Notes: generated by a model from the sequence alone, not told the origin. A stretch of DNA of 64,000 nt from Stromatinia cepivora (GCA_014898415.1 RCTD01000029.1:186001-250000), one strand, 5' to 3'. Positions 11,802-26,470 are shown, numbered from the stretch's first letter. Numbers and translations are program-made.

Positions 11802-12466
11802 AGTATTGTGACGCACAAGAGCCGTAGTAGAGCTGAATAAACAGGATCAATTATATTCTTTGGAATCTACAATTGAAGAACTATAACTCGTAAAGAGCGA
11901 CTAGATATATATTATGTATTATTAGGGTCACCATTTTACCATACTAAATCGCATGAATCGTAATGCATGTGCACGGACGATCAGCTCAACAATTGACATG
12001 GGAGAGGGGATGTATCACGTGATTAGCCTCCTGTGGATCGCGATTCGTGACAAGTATTGTAAGACATTTTTTACTTATATATTGTTGTTTTCCCTGTCTT
12101 TTGATGCTGCTTTAAACAATTTGAATAGATATTAAACTGCTCCCCCCTTTAAAATTTCGAATCGCGATGAAATTTCAAGATTTTGATGAAATTTAAAGGT
12201 TTTAATCAATAATCTTATAATTTTAAAGATTTGAAAACTTTTAATAAGTTTTAAATAATTTAGAAATGGATTTTTAAATAAAAAATTTATAATTTTAAAT
12301 GACTTTGAATAATTTTAAATAATTTTGAATGGAAAATTGAGAATTTACAATACTTTATCCGTTTAGTTTTCATCATATAAATTTTCAATCAGCGTGATGA
12401 TATTATTGGTCAAAGCCCCTGCTTGTGGAGCAAGCACGGTCAATTTTTGGCGTGTTTTACAATACT
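11802..12466 (+). mobile_element. Mariner-like MITE, copy 2, interrupted by a solo LTR
   Basis: MITE sequence AGTATTGTAAGACA starts at 11802, is split after its first five bases by a solo LTR (11807-12052), and resumes at 12053, ending TGTTTTACAATACT at 12466. Net length is about 414 bp. It matches 648-1052 in inverted orientation. The 5' flank is TA (11800-11801); the 3' flank is TT, a degenerate TA. Confidence 0.75.
11807..12052 (-). mobile_element. Solo LTR of Gypsy family B (246 bp)
   Basis: Begins TGTGACGCACAAGAG and ends ATTCGTGACA, with target duplication AGTAT at 11802-11806 and 12053-12057. It matches the 282-bp LTRs of element B (49968-50249 and 56759-57040), with one internal gap of about 36 bp. 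It is far less C-to-T mutated than those copies, so it is younger or escaped RIP as a short single LTR. It lies on the same strand sense as element B. Confidence 0.93.
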
Positions 12467-13150
12467 TTCCCCATCAACCTCCGTACAGTGGATAAGACTC
12501 TCCCTTCATATTGCAGAGCGCATGGCTCCATGAACCTAGAACACAGGGACATTGGACCCACATGTAATTTACATGAGCTGTTCCTAAAACCCCACATCAC
12601 GTTGAGCTTCTGTGGACCAAGGAATTAATTGGTTGCTTCAGAACGAGGGGAATGAATGTAACCTGGAACCTTCGTAGAGTGAGCCTATCATACCGCCAGT
12701 GCAAATTAATTGCGGATATTCAACTATAAAACAACCCTATACGTATAGCATCTTTCCTGCCATGTTTAAGAGACATGGATTACTTTTAAGTTCCTGTCGC
12801 GGTCTCCGGTTAAAGAGGGCTTCGGCGTTAGAGCCTGTTCTGGTCTCGTCCAGATTTGCAAGTGTGTCCATGAACTGATGATTGCTCCGCATTTGACCCA
12901 CCAACTATCAATGTTTGGCGGAAACCATGCGTCTTCGATAAGAACTCATGTCCACTAGTGATTTTACAGACGAGCTTAGAGGATAGAACAAGCTACAGGC
13001 ATTGAAACCCCTCCTGTGGCCCTCTAGGTTTATCTATCTCTCGAGCGGCATATCCAAGTTTTTTCTTTTTCCTCGATTTAATTCCCTCGTTCTTGTCCAA
13101 GGCACATCTTTAAGTTTTACTCTGTGTCCTTTCCTCCCCAACCAAAAACG
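12467..13150. other. Upstream region of the oxidase pseudogene
   Basis: Balanced base composition resumes here, marking the island edge. I see no conserved coding frame. The last 150 bp is pyrimidine-rich, as in fungal 5' leaders. Confidence 0.5.
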
Positions 13151-15021
<1,871 letters not shown>

Positions 15022-15714
15022 AGATTAGACGCCAACTCTAACAGAACAAGACCTTGATCAAATCGATGGAGCAGATAATCCACATAGGTTTTGTATGTTT
15101 CACAAAATGTGAAAAGTAAAATTATTCTATGAAACTCATTCGTGTTTTTTGCCTCGATCATGTACTGAAGCTCTCAAGGCTCATAAAGATCTAAAGTCGA
15201 CTTCTTCATGGAATTTTGGTCATTGTCATTCGGAAAAGGTTCTCATCTGAGTTTAGCCATTTAATAAAATAACCATGTGAATACGTATGATATTCTCTTT
15301 TGAATGTCGAGCCACGGAACATCGCGATGAAAGCGTGGGCGCTATCATTGTATTTGAGTAATTGATCGATCGCTTTACCAGAGGTGACATTGGGAACCAG
15401 GGATAAAATTTTGGTCCAAAACACTGATTGCCTCGTGCCATAGAATCGGTACAACCCATGGCTAACAAAATATAAAAGAAAACTATCAATACAGCTTATA
15501 TTCCAATTGATGTATAATGATGTGTTGGTCTGTTAATACTCTGATACCGATGTTGGGAAAGTTTGTTGTAGTGTTGAAAAAGGTCACGGTCGGATTTTAG
15601 TGATTTTAGCGCTTTCACCTCACAAGTCTTCGATTGTACCGGCCGGGATATTTCCTTCCGTTTACAAACCATCCACAAAACCATCAAAATTCATCCAAGT
15701 TACTTCAAAAAATA
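15022..15714. other. Intergenic, no gene seen
   Basis: Oxidase 3' end to hydrolase start. Only short unconvincing open frames occur on either strand. Confidence 0.5.
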
Positions 15715-17331
15715 ATGGGCCAAATGTAAAAAAAATACTCCATATATCCAGAAGTTCATCTGAAATATTGTCAAAAAGAAGTGATAACTAATTTTGTATT
15801 TCTTCCAGTGAACCACATGTTGACAAACGTCCAACTGTGGCTGAAATCCTCGCGCATAAATCCTATCCGGACACAATATGGAGACTCACACCAACGAAAA
15901 GAGGAAAGTTGCCAGTTGGCAAAGGCAGAGGAGGACCGTTCAATATTGACTGGGAGGTTCATGGCAGTGGAGAGACGAAGGTTGTGGTAAGTTGATGATT
16001 TTGGGCCTTATTGTTACATATATCACATGCAAGTGCATGGCAGACCGGCAGATGAGGAAGTGAAGAACTCAAATCTCAAAGCTCAAACATCAAAGTCCTG
16101 GGCGCGATATATAAAATATCATTTGTATTATTCACAACTATTCGGCATCATCGCCGGCTCTGTTTATACCTCCAGAGGCTTTTGCCCCGCTGAACAAAAC
16201 TTGATTTCAATAAGGTCATGTGATCTATTCATCAACTGCTAATCTTGGGTCTCCATCCAGTGGCTTATGGGCTTAGGGTCTAACAAGTCAACATGGCAAA
16301 GACAAACTCTGTACTTTGGTCATGAAAGAGGAGATAAGTACTCCTCGTTGGTGTTTGATAATCGAGGTATGGGTGCATCAGACACCCCCATTTTACGATA
16401 TTCTACCTCGGAAATGGCCAAAGACTGTATCGAGCTCCTCGACCATCTAGGTTGGACGAGGGATAGACAATTGAACATCACTGGAGTTAGTATGGGTGGA
16501 ATGATTGCACAAGAAATGGTAAGCTATCCATATATTTTATTAGTTACACCGTTCAAGACTCATGTCAATAAATCATCCACAGGCATTGATGATACCAAAT
16601 CGAATTGCAACTCTCAACTTACTTTCCACGGCTGCTTATATCGAGAATACAACCAGCTTCTTTGAAAATCTGCGCACTAGAGTTATGATGTTCGTTCCTA
16701 AATCACTTGATCGATCGGTTCTCGATGCATCGTTGTCATTGTTCCCCGCTTCGTGGCTATCATTACCGGATATTGGTTTGTTTATCCTTTCTTTACCTTT
16801 GGATTCACTTGCTCCAACTAATTCACACCATTCAGCCCATCTGCCCTCGGGATCAACTCCCTTGGTTGAACCACCACCAGGCCACCCTTTTCCCTATGCA
16901 CACTTCTCCACGAACTATGAACGCTTTGCTGCCGCAGAACTAACCAAACGGCTTGATCCTGACTCTTTCAAGAGCCTCGGATTTCTGCTGCAGGCGATTG
17001 CTGCCGGTTGGCATCACAAGAGCCCTGCGCAAATAAAAGAGTTGGGGGACAAAGTGGGAAGGGAGAGGATTGCCGTCATGCAGTGAGTATATTTTGAATT
17101 TTTATTGACTAAATTCATTTAGTACGGGTACTTGACCTCTGAAGAACGACTAACACACCATACAGTGGCACAAAAGACCAGCTAATATCTTTTCCCCATG
17201 GTGAGAAGCTTATCGCATTTCTCCAACCCGGTAAGCCGGAAATTCGAGAAGGTGTTGGACATGCGATTCCTATTCAAGAGGAAGCTTGGTTTCATGAAAA
17301 GATGTTGGCATTTTTTGAGGAATTTAATTGA
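15715..17331 (+). CDS. Alpha/beta hydrolase fold protein
   Basis: Predicted product is 370 aa from five exons: 15715-15725, 15809-15986, 16261-16518, 16583-17082 and 17166-17331. All phases agree. The catalytic triad is visible: nucleophile Ser140 in GVSMGG, Asp320 in HGTKDQ and His348 in GVGHAIP. DNRGMGASD at about 97 is the strand/turn typical of the fold. The mini first exon (ATGGGCCAAAT) was chosen because it joins in phase to EPHVDKRPTVAEIL, which otherwise lacks an ATG. Substrate is unknown; the family includes epoxide hydrolases, esterases and C-C hydrolases. No signal peptide is seen, so it is probably cytosolic. Intron 2 is unusually long (274 nt). Co-orientation with the broken oxidase may be coincidental. 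Confidence 0.85.
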
Positions 17332-18528
17332 GAGAAGGGGTGATCCAGATATAAACACGCCACCTAGATTATACTATCAATACATAAACATCTTCATCAC
17401 ATATCCCCTTCTGTTTATTACCGCAAATCCCCCTTCAAGTATGACTCTAAGTCACTTGAGTATCTTAATATCTCGTGATACTCGACGGTGGCTGTGCTAC
17501 ACATAGATCAACAATTCCATTTTCCGGATTCAACTTGGGCTACACCAGCCACACTGCTGACGATGACATTAAATCTCCTCGATTCACCCCCAGGTCATTT
17601 TTCGACCAAGACGGAGACAGATCCTGTGCTATCAAAGTGCCAATGATCTACTTCATTTTGCATCATCATCAACGACTTAATCGTCTATACTATTTCGATT
17701 TTATTCTTGATGGGCCATGATGCTAGATAACCATATTGAAAATGACTGCATGGCCCATTCAAATCAGATCGAAGTTTCGTCGTCCTCTAAAGATGAAGGG
17801 GTAACCTAGTCGCAATTACCTCTTTGGGCTTTTTTACTCTGACCGCGTTCTCGTTCTTCCTTGCATGCTGCAACTGCTCCACAGAACAAATCCATCTAAT
17901 TTGGTAACATTTTTAAAACGGTTTTATCTATAACAACTTTTCGGAATAGGCTGATAGGAACATCGTCGCAACTACATCGGTTGTTTCTCTCCATCGTCTG
18001 ATCTTTTAATAAATTTTTTTTTTTAAAAAAAAAAAAAAAACATTCTCAAATTTCTATGATACCAATATTGTGTTCATTTAAAGTCTATCACCTCCTTCCC
18101 ACTTGGTACAGAATATCTTGTCATTTCATAGAATAGGAAAGGGAAACAAAATCTTAAGCTACACAAAGGAAGAACACAACTCGAGGCGAAGTGCACAACT
18201 TCTTCCCTTTACACGTTCTACAACATATATCGCTTCATCAGTATGCTATTCCAGTAGGAATGTACCTTTCATTTTTGTTTCTTGTTTTGTGATCTTCAAT
18301 CATATTTGCCCAAACAGAGTAACAAAATTACCCCACCATAACACACAACAACGAAGTCTCAGCATTCTTGTGAGTAGAACTGTGTGCTATAGCTAAGTTA
18401 TTCGACTCCTGAATTTCTTTGAAGTTTGAAGTGAGGAAGGGACTGAGACTAGGACTAGGTGGCGGGCTAGACTTATTTTCGAACAAGAGAGGAATACAAC
18501 TGGGTGGGTAAATGCGGTAAAATTTGCG
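17332..18528. other. Intergenic/promoter region of the histidine kinase
   Basis: No conserved frame is visible. It contains a poly-T/poly-A tract at about 18008-18040 and probably the long 5' leader of the histidine kinase. Short open frames here look random. Confidence 0.5.
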
Positions 18529-21500
18529 ATGGAATATCTCCCGTCGGTATTCAACGGCCTCGCCATAACCTCCTCTACAGATGAAGAAGCAAAAGATTCA
18601 ACACAGATTATATCAGTACCTGTAGATCCAAATTTGAGTCCTCTCGAGCCGCAGGATGATTTGCGCAATATAGGAGTTCTCGAATTACTCGAATCGGACG
18701 AAAGGGCGGTTTTTATACTTGACCTCACGAAACCCAATGAAACAACGCCAATATATACGAATCCGCGGTTAAAGGAATTACAAGTTCTAGGAAGCAAAGT
18801 AGGAGAATCTCTTGATCTGGACGTGGCTACGAAAGACGAAAAACACAGGGAATTTTTAGAATGGGCAGGGGGAGATTTCAGCGATGGAAAAATACCTGTA
18901 ACACTATATTGTGGAGTGAGATGGACTGCACAAACAATGAGGAATAGGTGGAGGGTCATTGCTAGAGATGTAGGAGGAAGGATAGATATCATTGGGGACA
19001 AACCTCCGATCCATCGATCGCAAACCCTTTCGCCTCGAAAGGCACGATCTATGTCAAAATCTGACGACGCGTCTGGACCCTCTCTGGAATCTCAACTGGA
19101 GGCATATCGACTTCATCGGGAAGATACAATATCAATATTTCCGCCAGCACAGGAACCGGTCACTTTGAAAGAGGTCCTCAAAGTGGGAAATACCACACTT
19201 AGACCATTCGATATATTCACACCAGACACGATGGTAGAACTATCACCCCATTTTGTACGGTTTTCCTCGATTTTGATTGGGCATCTACAGAGCTTGGTTC
19301 CATAGATTCTTGGCCAGTTGAGCTACGGAGGATGTGCAATTTCCTGATGTCAGATCCACGATCTGCGGCAATGTATTGGGGTCAATCTAGAGTTATGATA
19401 TACAACGAACCATATGTGTCAGTCACAGGACAGAAGCATCCAGCGATGATGGGAAAGCCTTTTCTGGAAGCATGGCCTGAGGTTGAAGGCGTGTTCAAAA
19501 ATATCTTTGACAAGGCTTATGAAACTGGTAAAGCTTCAATCATGGATGATGCAAGGCTGTATATTGAAAGATATGGATACTTGGAGGAGACGTATTTTTC
19601 TTTATCGATTCTACCATTCAGTTGCGACAGTTATAATTGTAATCTTGCCTTGTAAGTCTAAATTCTTCCTACGTAAATTTGGTTGGTTGAAGGCCCGCAC
19701 TAATATGATATGTAGTTACAATCCTGTATTCGACACCACCAGACAAGTAGTTGCAGATCGCAGAATGCTATTTTTGTTACGACTTGGGCAATTCATTGCT
19801 TCATCTCGAGAACCCAAGGACTTTTGGCAGCAGCTTCTGCGGGGGCTCGAACCAGATCATCCAGACTTACCGTTTGCTTTGTTATATTCCGCTGGTAACG
19901 ATGTTAACGAAACACTTTCGGAATCTTCAGCGTCAAGTCATAATTGTAACTGGGTGTTGGAAGGTTCTGTAAGAGTTCCTGGTGCTGACAAAAACGTGCT
20001 GAAACATATTAATTCTGATAACCCCATGGAAGAATTCCTACCAAGTTTCAGTGAGCTTGTTAAATCAGATTCGCCTACTCTTTTACATCAGAAAGATAGC
20101 ACTATCCCTACATCCTTAACCACCGCTCTTCAAGACACACTTGCTTGGGATACAGTTGTTTTCTTGCCAATTAGAGCAACCACCGAAAACGTTCTCGGCT
20201 TTCTTATTTTTGGAATTAATGCTCGACGGAAATACGATGATGACTATAGATTATTCATACAATTGCTCAGCCGACAACTTGCTACCTCGATGGCTGCGGC
20301 AGTACTCGTTGAAGATGAGATTCAACGTGGTCGAATGGCTGCCGAACATGCTTATCAAGATCGGAATCGACTTTCAAGGAAGCTTGAGATTCAAGCTCAT
20401 GAAGCCTCAGAGATTGAAAGTCGATTCAGGAAGATGGCCGATCTAGCCCCTGTCGGAATGTTTCATATCGATGCTGAGGGAAGATTACTTTATGCTAATG
20501 AAGTTTATTATGATTTAACGGAACACAAGAGAAATGTCAACACTCCCATGGTATGTTATGATCTTCTTACTTGTATCCTTGCATAACTAAACCAAAGCAT
20601 CGCATACATCTCAACTTTTTTTGGTCAATCATGAAGTTTCGTCTTGCAGAGTATGCCTTAATAATGCTTTCATTCTAAGGTTTTCTTCATCAAACTTGAA
20701 AGTTTATTCAGAGCTCAATTGATACTGATATTCCGTCATATTATTGTCCAAGTGGAATCTCAAATCTATCTTATACTTTGCGATGTCATTCATGTGCCAA
20801 TAATTCTCGGGAATCTTGTTATATCAGTAAAGATAACATTATTTCTACTGGCGCCAGCTCTTTTCATAGCTCGTTAGCCTCGATGTATTTGCATCAGCCT
20901 TCAAATTCACTTGTTTCCCCACTTTCTAGATCTTTGTTACTGATAAGTCTGTTCTGAAGAGCTGGTATGATGTACTCATGGAGGAAGACTGGCCCATAAT
21001 GGATGCGCAATGGAAAAAGCTTATGGCTGGCGAACCTGTCTCCTTTGAAATTCGATTACGAACACTTTTTAAGGGCGCTGATAAAATCGGAGATGAAGAA
21101 ATTGATGGCGCAATTTGGATAATACAAGCTGCCTATCCTGAAAAGGCAGATGATGGTACTGTCGTTGGTGTTTTGGGTTGTTTGACAGATATTAGTCGAC
21201 AAAAATGGGCGGAGGATTTCCAGAAACGAAAAATGCTAGAAGCAGTTGAGCTAAAGCGACAACAAGAGAATTTCATCGACATGACATCACATGAAATGAG
21301 GAACCCATTATCGGCAATCATTCAATGTGCAGATATGATTGGAATTTCGGTTAAAGAATTCGATGGAGGGACTAATGATATTGTTCTTCCACGAGAAGCG
21401 GTTCATGGATATGCAGATGCAGCTTCGACGATTGTCCTTTGTGCTCAACATCAGAAAAGAATCATTGATGATGTTCTGACATTGAGCAAATTGGATTCCG

Positions 21501-22786
21501 ATCTATTATTCGTCACTCCGACCGAAGTACAACCATTACTTATCATCAAAAATGCATTGAAGATATTTGATGGAGAATTGCAGAAGGGTGACGTCGCTTT
21601 AAGGTTTCATGTATCTCCCACGTTCGAAGAACTCAGGATCGACTGGATCAAATTGGATCCTAGTAGATTAGTACAAGTTCTTATCAACCTCGTCACAAAT
21701 GCCATTAAATTTACACAAACTCAAGCAAAACGAAACATCGCTATCACAGTGAGCGCAGCGCTCGAGCCTCCTAGCACGCCAGGTCTTATCTACCTTTCAA
21801 GAACCAATACTCAGAAAGATAACACACCAGAGAGTGAATGGGGAAGTGGAGAGGTTGTATATCTACATATCGAAGTCAATGATACTGGACGCGGTCTCGA
21901 TGAAACAGAATGTAATCTCTTGTTTAAGAGATTTTCCCAAGCTTCACCACGAACACATGTTCAATATGGTGGTTCGGGTCTCGGCCTTTTCATTTCTCGA
22001 GAACTTACAGAACTTCAGGGTGGTCAAATAGGCGTAGCCTCAAAAGCCGGGGTAGGAAGTACATTTGCATTTTACATTCGCACTCGCCGTTGTGAACCTC
22101 CTGATGATAAGGATTCCTTTGTTCCTCAAATGGATGCTCAAGCGCAAAATAATATCATCACGAATAATTCTCTCGCTCGAGTTAAAGGACCAACTCGTCA
22201 TAGTTTAAAATGTCGTCGTTCTCAAAGTCCGGCTTCATCTACCCCAAAACATATCCTTATTGTGGAAGACAATATCGTTAATCAAAAAGTATGTTGTTCT
22301 CTTATACTATTAGATTTCAAACTAACTATTGACCAGGTACTAAGCAAACAACTCCGTGGCGCAGGTTGTATTGTCAGCGTGGCAAATCACGGTTTGGAAG
22401 CCCTCGAATTCCTCGAAAAATCGACATTTTCCACCACATTGCCGGAAGGTGATCCAGGAGTCCCATGTAATATCCTACTAATGGATCTTGAAATGCCAAT
22501 AATGGATGGTCTTGCATGTGTACAAGAAATACGCAGATGGGAGAAAGAAGGAAAAGTCAAGGGACGCGTACCAGTCATAGCCGTCACGGCTAATGCGAGA
22601 AGTGAACAATTGCGAGGGGCGAAAGAGGCGGGTATGGATAGTGTGGTTACGAAACCATTTCGTATAGGAGAATTGGTGCCGGAGATGGAGAGGTGGCTTG
22701 TGAGGGGTGTGGTATTGGATAGGGTTAAGGAGGATTCAAAGGAGGAGAGGGCTGGAGTGGAGAGGAGAGATAGTGCGCCGATTTAG
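18529..22786 (+). CDS. Hybrid sensor histidine kinase (one apparent frameshift)
   Basis: About 1,255 aa. Exons are 18529-19651, 19716-20550, 20930-22288 and 22337-22786. Order: PAS-like segments in the N-terminal third, a GAF-like region, a PAS/PAC module ending GCLTDISRQKWAEDF, a dimerisation H-box TSHEMRNPLSAI (phosphoacceptor His about 774), N-box LINLVTNAIKF, G-boxes NDTGRGL and GGSGLGLFIS, then a receiver with NILLMDLEMPIMDG (phosphoacceptor Asp about 1156) and VTKPFR. All phosphorelay residues are present. Between SPHF and FLDFDWASTELG (19251-19262) the frame slips by one base; adding one base there makes the exon-1 phase fit exon 2. This is a real null allele or a sequencing error. Intron 2 is 379 nt. 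The signal sensed is unknown. Confidence 0.85.
20551..20929 (+). other. Long intron (379 nt) in the histidine kinase gene
   Basis: Donor GTATGT follows codon ATG, and acceptor TTTCTAG precedes ATCTTTGTTACTGAT. Phase 0. It is five to eight times longer than most other introns in the window and falls inside a PAS domain. No coding sequence is recognisable inside. Confidence 0.75.
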
Positions 22787-23370
22787 ATGGATGGGATGGG
22801 AGAGAGAATGATGTATGGAAATGGCGTTTGGATTATTTAAGATGGTTGGATGGATATTTTGTTTAGAGATTAGGATGGGATGGATTTGTAGGTATTGCAC
22901 TGCGGTATTCACAGTATTTGCGTGGGAAGTATATGGGAGGCGTATTTTAACATTATTTTGGATATTGGATGGATTGGGTTAGTATAGTATAGTATAGCAT
23001 CATAGCATAGCGAGGGTATTTGGTTTTGTGTTTGGTATGATAAATGGTATCTGGTGTCTGGTATCCGGTATTTGGTATTTGGTAAGACTTAAGTTAAGGT
23101 CAATTGGCATCTGGATGGAGTATAGTATAGTAGATAATATATCTAAATAGGATTGGAGGTTTTATTTACATTATTGAAATGGGAGTTTATTTTGGGGAAA
23201 TGGATGGATGGATAAATACCTACTGAAATTTGGTACCTAGCTATAAAGATTATCATTTACCCCACCTCACACACACCAGCCTCCCCCCCTCACAAAAAAA
23301 AGGAAAGAACCCCTCCTTCCTTCCTCCCTCATCAACCCATCCTTCCTTTCCCAAAAATCCAAAAATTCCC
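22787..23370. other. 3' flank with simple repeats
   Basis: G/T-rich downstream DNA with TAGTA-type short repeats near 22980-23010 and a C-rich stretch at 23265-23340. No gene seen. Confidence 0.5.
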
Positions 23371-23375
23371 AAAAA
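23371..23375 (-). terminator. RNA polymerase III terminator of tRNA-Leu
   Basis: On the minus strand a run of five T follows the tRNA 3' end by four bases. Confidence 0.75.
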
Positions 23376-23379
23376 GCAA

Positions 23380-23501
23380 TGATGAGAGTGGGATTCGAAC
23401 CCACGCCTGTTTCCAGACCAGGAATTTTGGATTTATTTACATAAATCGTGTGTTAAGCTTAACCTTAACCTGGCGCCTTAGACCAACTCGGCCATCTCAC
23501 C
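23380..23501 (-). tRNA. tRNA-Leu(AAG) with a 39-nt intron
   Basis: The minus strand folds as a class II tRNA. Acceptor GGTGAGA pairs with TCTCATC (one G-U), the D-arm contains GCCGAGTTGG, the anticodon stem is CCAGG/CCTGG with loop TTAAGG, and there is a long variable arm. The T-arm GTGGG-TTCGAAT-CCCAC supplies the B box, and the discriminator base is A. The intron (23424-23462) lies one base 3' of the anticodon AAG, the standard nuclear position. Mature length is 83 nt. The 5' half is 23463-23501 and the 3' half 23380-23423. Confidence 0.93.
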
Positions 23502-25315
23502 TTTTTAATTGTTGAGGGGAGGAGTGGGTTGGGGGATATGTTTTTTCCGTTTGTGGTTGGGTGGAGGCTCTACTAAATTTAAAGAAGATTGTATTGAATG
23601 GAAACAAAGTCATGATTGTATTGTGGAGTTGAAGGAGTTGTTGGAGGAGAGATAGGAGGGGATGAATGGTAGAGAGGGAGGATTGGGGACGGGAGGACTG
23701 CATTTGTGATGAGTGTTGATATTTCGATATTTGTTGGGGAAATGAGAAATTTAAAGAGTTTTATTTATTATTTATTATATGATATATGAATGAGGTGAAA
23801 TATATAAAAATCAACAAAAATAATAAGGTGATATAATAATAATTTAAGATTATATCGTAAAGGGGTAACCGTCTATCAATTCACAAATTCGATAGATTAT
23901 ATATTAAGAACTGTATGATTATATTTTCATTCATGAAATCCTTTTTGAAACTTTTCTTCATCTTTCGAATTTTAATTTCGTATCGAATAATATTCAAGGC
24001 TTTAATATTCAAATAACTAGCTAGATATAACTCGATGTCATTTATAGCTAGATAATTATCTTTCGTTTATATATATATCTACTTGATATCTTCTGATTAA
24101 TTCATCATGCAATTGTAAGAGAGAAAAGAAAGTTAGCTATAAGATATAAAAGATTCGTTTACGTTGTATTATACTATTATACTATACATGTACTTCGAGT
24201 ACTGGCTTCTAGTGAAGTAGAATTAATATAAGTAACTAGTAATCAAGGCATTAATAGTTCTGGTGCGATTCGATAATAAGAGATGTTTGATTTTTGGATT
24301 GAGTTCGTATTGAGATCATTTATCTCATGAAATTGATTGGGATTATTGAATTTATGTAAGGGTTTTAAATTCATTGGGATATTCTGTTCTTGGGAAATTT
24401 GCGTCTTGTGAATTGGAGGTCAATGTTTTTCACCCGCGCACGAATACTACTGTGGTCACATCTTCACAAGAGCATTGAGAGGTCATTCTACCAAGGTGTT
24501 TGGAATATTCAATGGAATTGAAATATTTTTGTAGAAATGAATGATCCATTTCAAAGATCTATTATCTTTCGAACATTCAAATCTTATATATCTAGTCATG
24601 GTCACAACTACTGGCATATCACACTCTTTACTTCCAACCTTTACAATAGTATCTAAAGAAGTTCAAGATATTGTTCTGACTAGCCATATTCTCAATCCTC
24701 AGCGAGCTTTATACCGATTAGTGTCCTTTTATCAAAGGTTCTTGGGGCAGCTGTTTAGCTTGGATATTCCGTTGGTAGATGCCGCTCTGGGCTACACAAA
24801 ATAGTTCTTTTCTCCCCGGTGCTTAGCATTTACCAACTGCTGCGTTATTCTCAATGGAGCTTCTTTTTGAGATGTTCCTAATTCCTAAGCTTTGATATCT
24901 AAATGTACAATCCAAGAGCTATTGTGAATGGTGTTTAGTTATTCATTTGAACCAGTAGTGAACCGGTGGTGACAACTTCTGTTGTCCTCAAAGTATTATA
25001 ATGAAGGGATTGGATATGATAAAGTTGAGTTTAACGTGAAGCGAGTAGATCATGGACTCAAAGTATCTCTCCCCTCTCAAGATGTTGAATACATTATTTG
25101 CTTTAATGATATCTCAGCTACTTTCTCTAACAGGTGATTTATATAGAGGGGTACAGATATCTCTAACATCAACCGCCCCATCCGCTCCAAATCTTCTTCC
25201 TCTCACCGCTAAGTATTTCCTTCATTATTCACTTAACCTTCACTTCATCTACACTTCACCACTCACTCACATTCACTCCAATGCTTCTCCAAATCACGTT
25301 ATCACATTATCCCTT
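23502..25315. other. Gene-poor intergenic DNA
   Basis: AT-rich at 23740-24300, then mixed composition. Open frames of up to about 90 codons (for example 24541-24804) show no motif and no splice-supported extension, so I call no gene. Confidence 0.5.
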
Positions 25316-26470
25316 CAAAGTTTTGTTGCATATCTCATATTTTCTGATCTCAAGATACTTCCCCAAATCCTATTTCTCACCAAATCCAAAAGCTTCATTT
25401 TGTTCTCACAGCTTCAAGATGAAGAGATCAAAATCTCAACATCATCTTTCCAGAAATCTTGAGCTTGCTGCTTTATATTCATCTTTTACATTTGCTTCCA
25501 GGCCCTTCACTTCAACACTCTTCACCCTGCTGCCGCCAATGGCCTCGTTTCCTTGAAGATTCAAGAAGTTTTGTTGCATATCTACAAAATATAGATCTCA
25601 AAATACTTCTCAAAACGACTGATCGCACTAAAATGAAAGCTTCATTTTCTTCCTCATCCTAACCTCAAAGCTCCAGGATTAGGAAATACAAATTGAGTTT
25701 CTTTTTCCCCAAAATATTTCAATATTGTCTTTCTTCATTCATTCTATCCATAAACCTCAATATATGAACATCTCCTCTCGTCTCGCCCTCATTCACTCAT
25801 ACTCCCTCCCCAATCACAACCCTTACCTACAAACTCAAAAGTTTTGTTGCATATCTACAAAATATAGATCTCGAAATAGTTGGCAAAATCATAGATCTCA
25901 CCAAGTTGAAAAGCTTCATTTTTCCCTTTCGTTTCTTCCTCAATCTCAATGCTGCAAGATGAGGAAACCGAAATTGATTTGCAATATCATGATTCCTTAA
26001 TCGTTCTCCCCTTTATTTCAATCCTTACATAGAAGTATCGTCTCATCTCACCCCACCCCATCTTCTCTTATCTCGTCCCTCATTCACCTTCACCACCTAA
26101 TCATCTCACTTCCCTAAAAGTTCAAAAGTTTTGTTGCACATCTACAAAATATAGATCTCGATATACTTCTGAAAACATAGTCTTACACCAAATTGAAAAG
26201 CTTCATTCTATCTTCCACAGATTCACGAGATGAAGAGATCAAGATTCAAGTGCTCCCTCTTCATCAAGCCATCAGATCATCAGGATTTTCCAATATCATG
26301 ATCCCTATACTCATCTCATCTTATTCAATCACTTATTTACTCAAACATTCACTCCAATACAGCAAAGCAGCACACTTCACTCTACTCCCCCAATCATCTC
26401 GCTTCTTTCAATTCTCTAGTATCTTGTTGTATATCTGAAAACTGGACCTCATCTCTGTGGAAATTCTAAA
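25316..26470. repeat. Diverged tandem array, about 250-290 bp units
   Basis: A core of AAGTTTTGTTGCATATCTAC followed by (A)AAATATAGATCTC..ATACTTC and then AAAAGCTTCATTTT recurs at about 25316, 25566, 25839 and 26127, with a weaker copy near 26413. Between cores the units are C/T-rich, with CATTCACTC-type stretches and an AAGATGA(A/G)GA box. Spacings are 250, 273, 288 and 286 bp. Open frames inside differ between units and do not align as one protein, so this looks like a non-coding satellite-like array, not a gene family. Confidence 0.75.

Noticed and set aside
18393..19001. 202-codon minus-strand frame opposite histidine kinase exon 1
   Set aside because: Overlaps a splice- and domain-supported plus-strand exon; Ser/Thr-rich low-information translation.
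24541..24804. 87-codon open frame
   Set aside because: No motif, no splice-joined extension and no codon pattern different from surrounding DNA.
25052..25462. 136-codon open frame before and into the tandem array
   Set aside because: Leucine/serine-rich with no motif; the frame is not preserved in the other array units.
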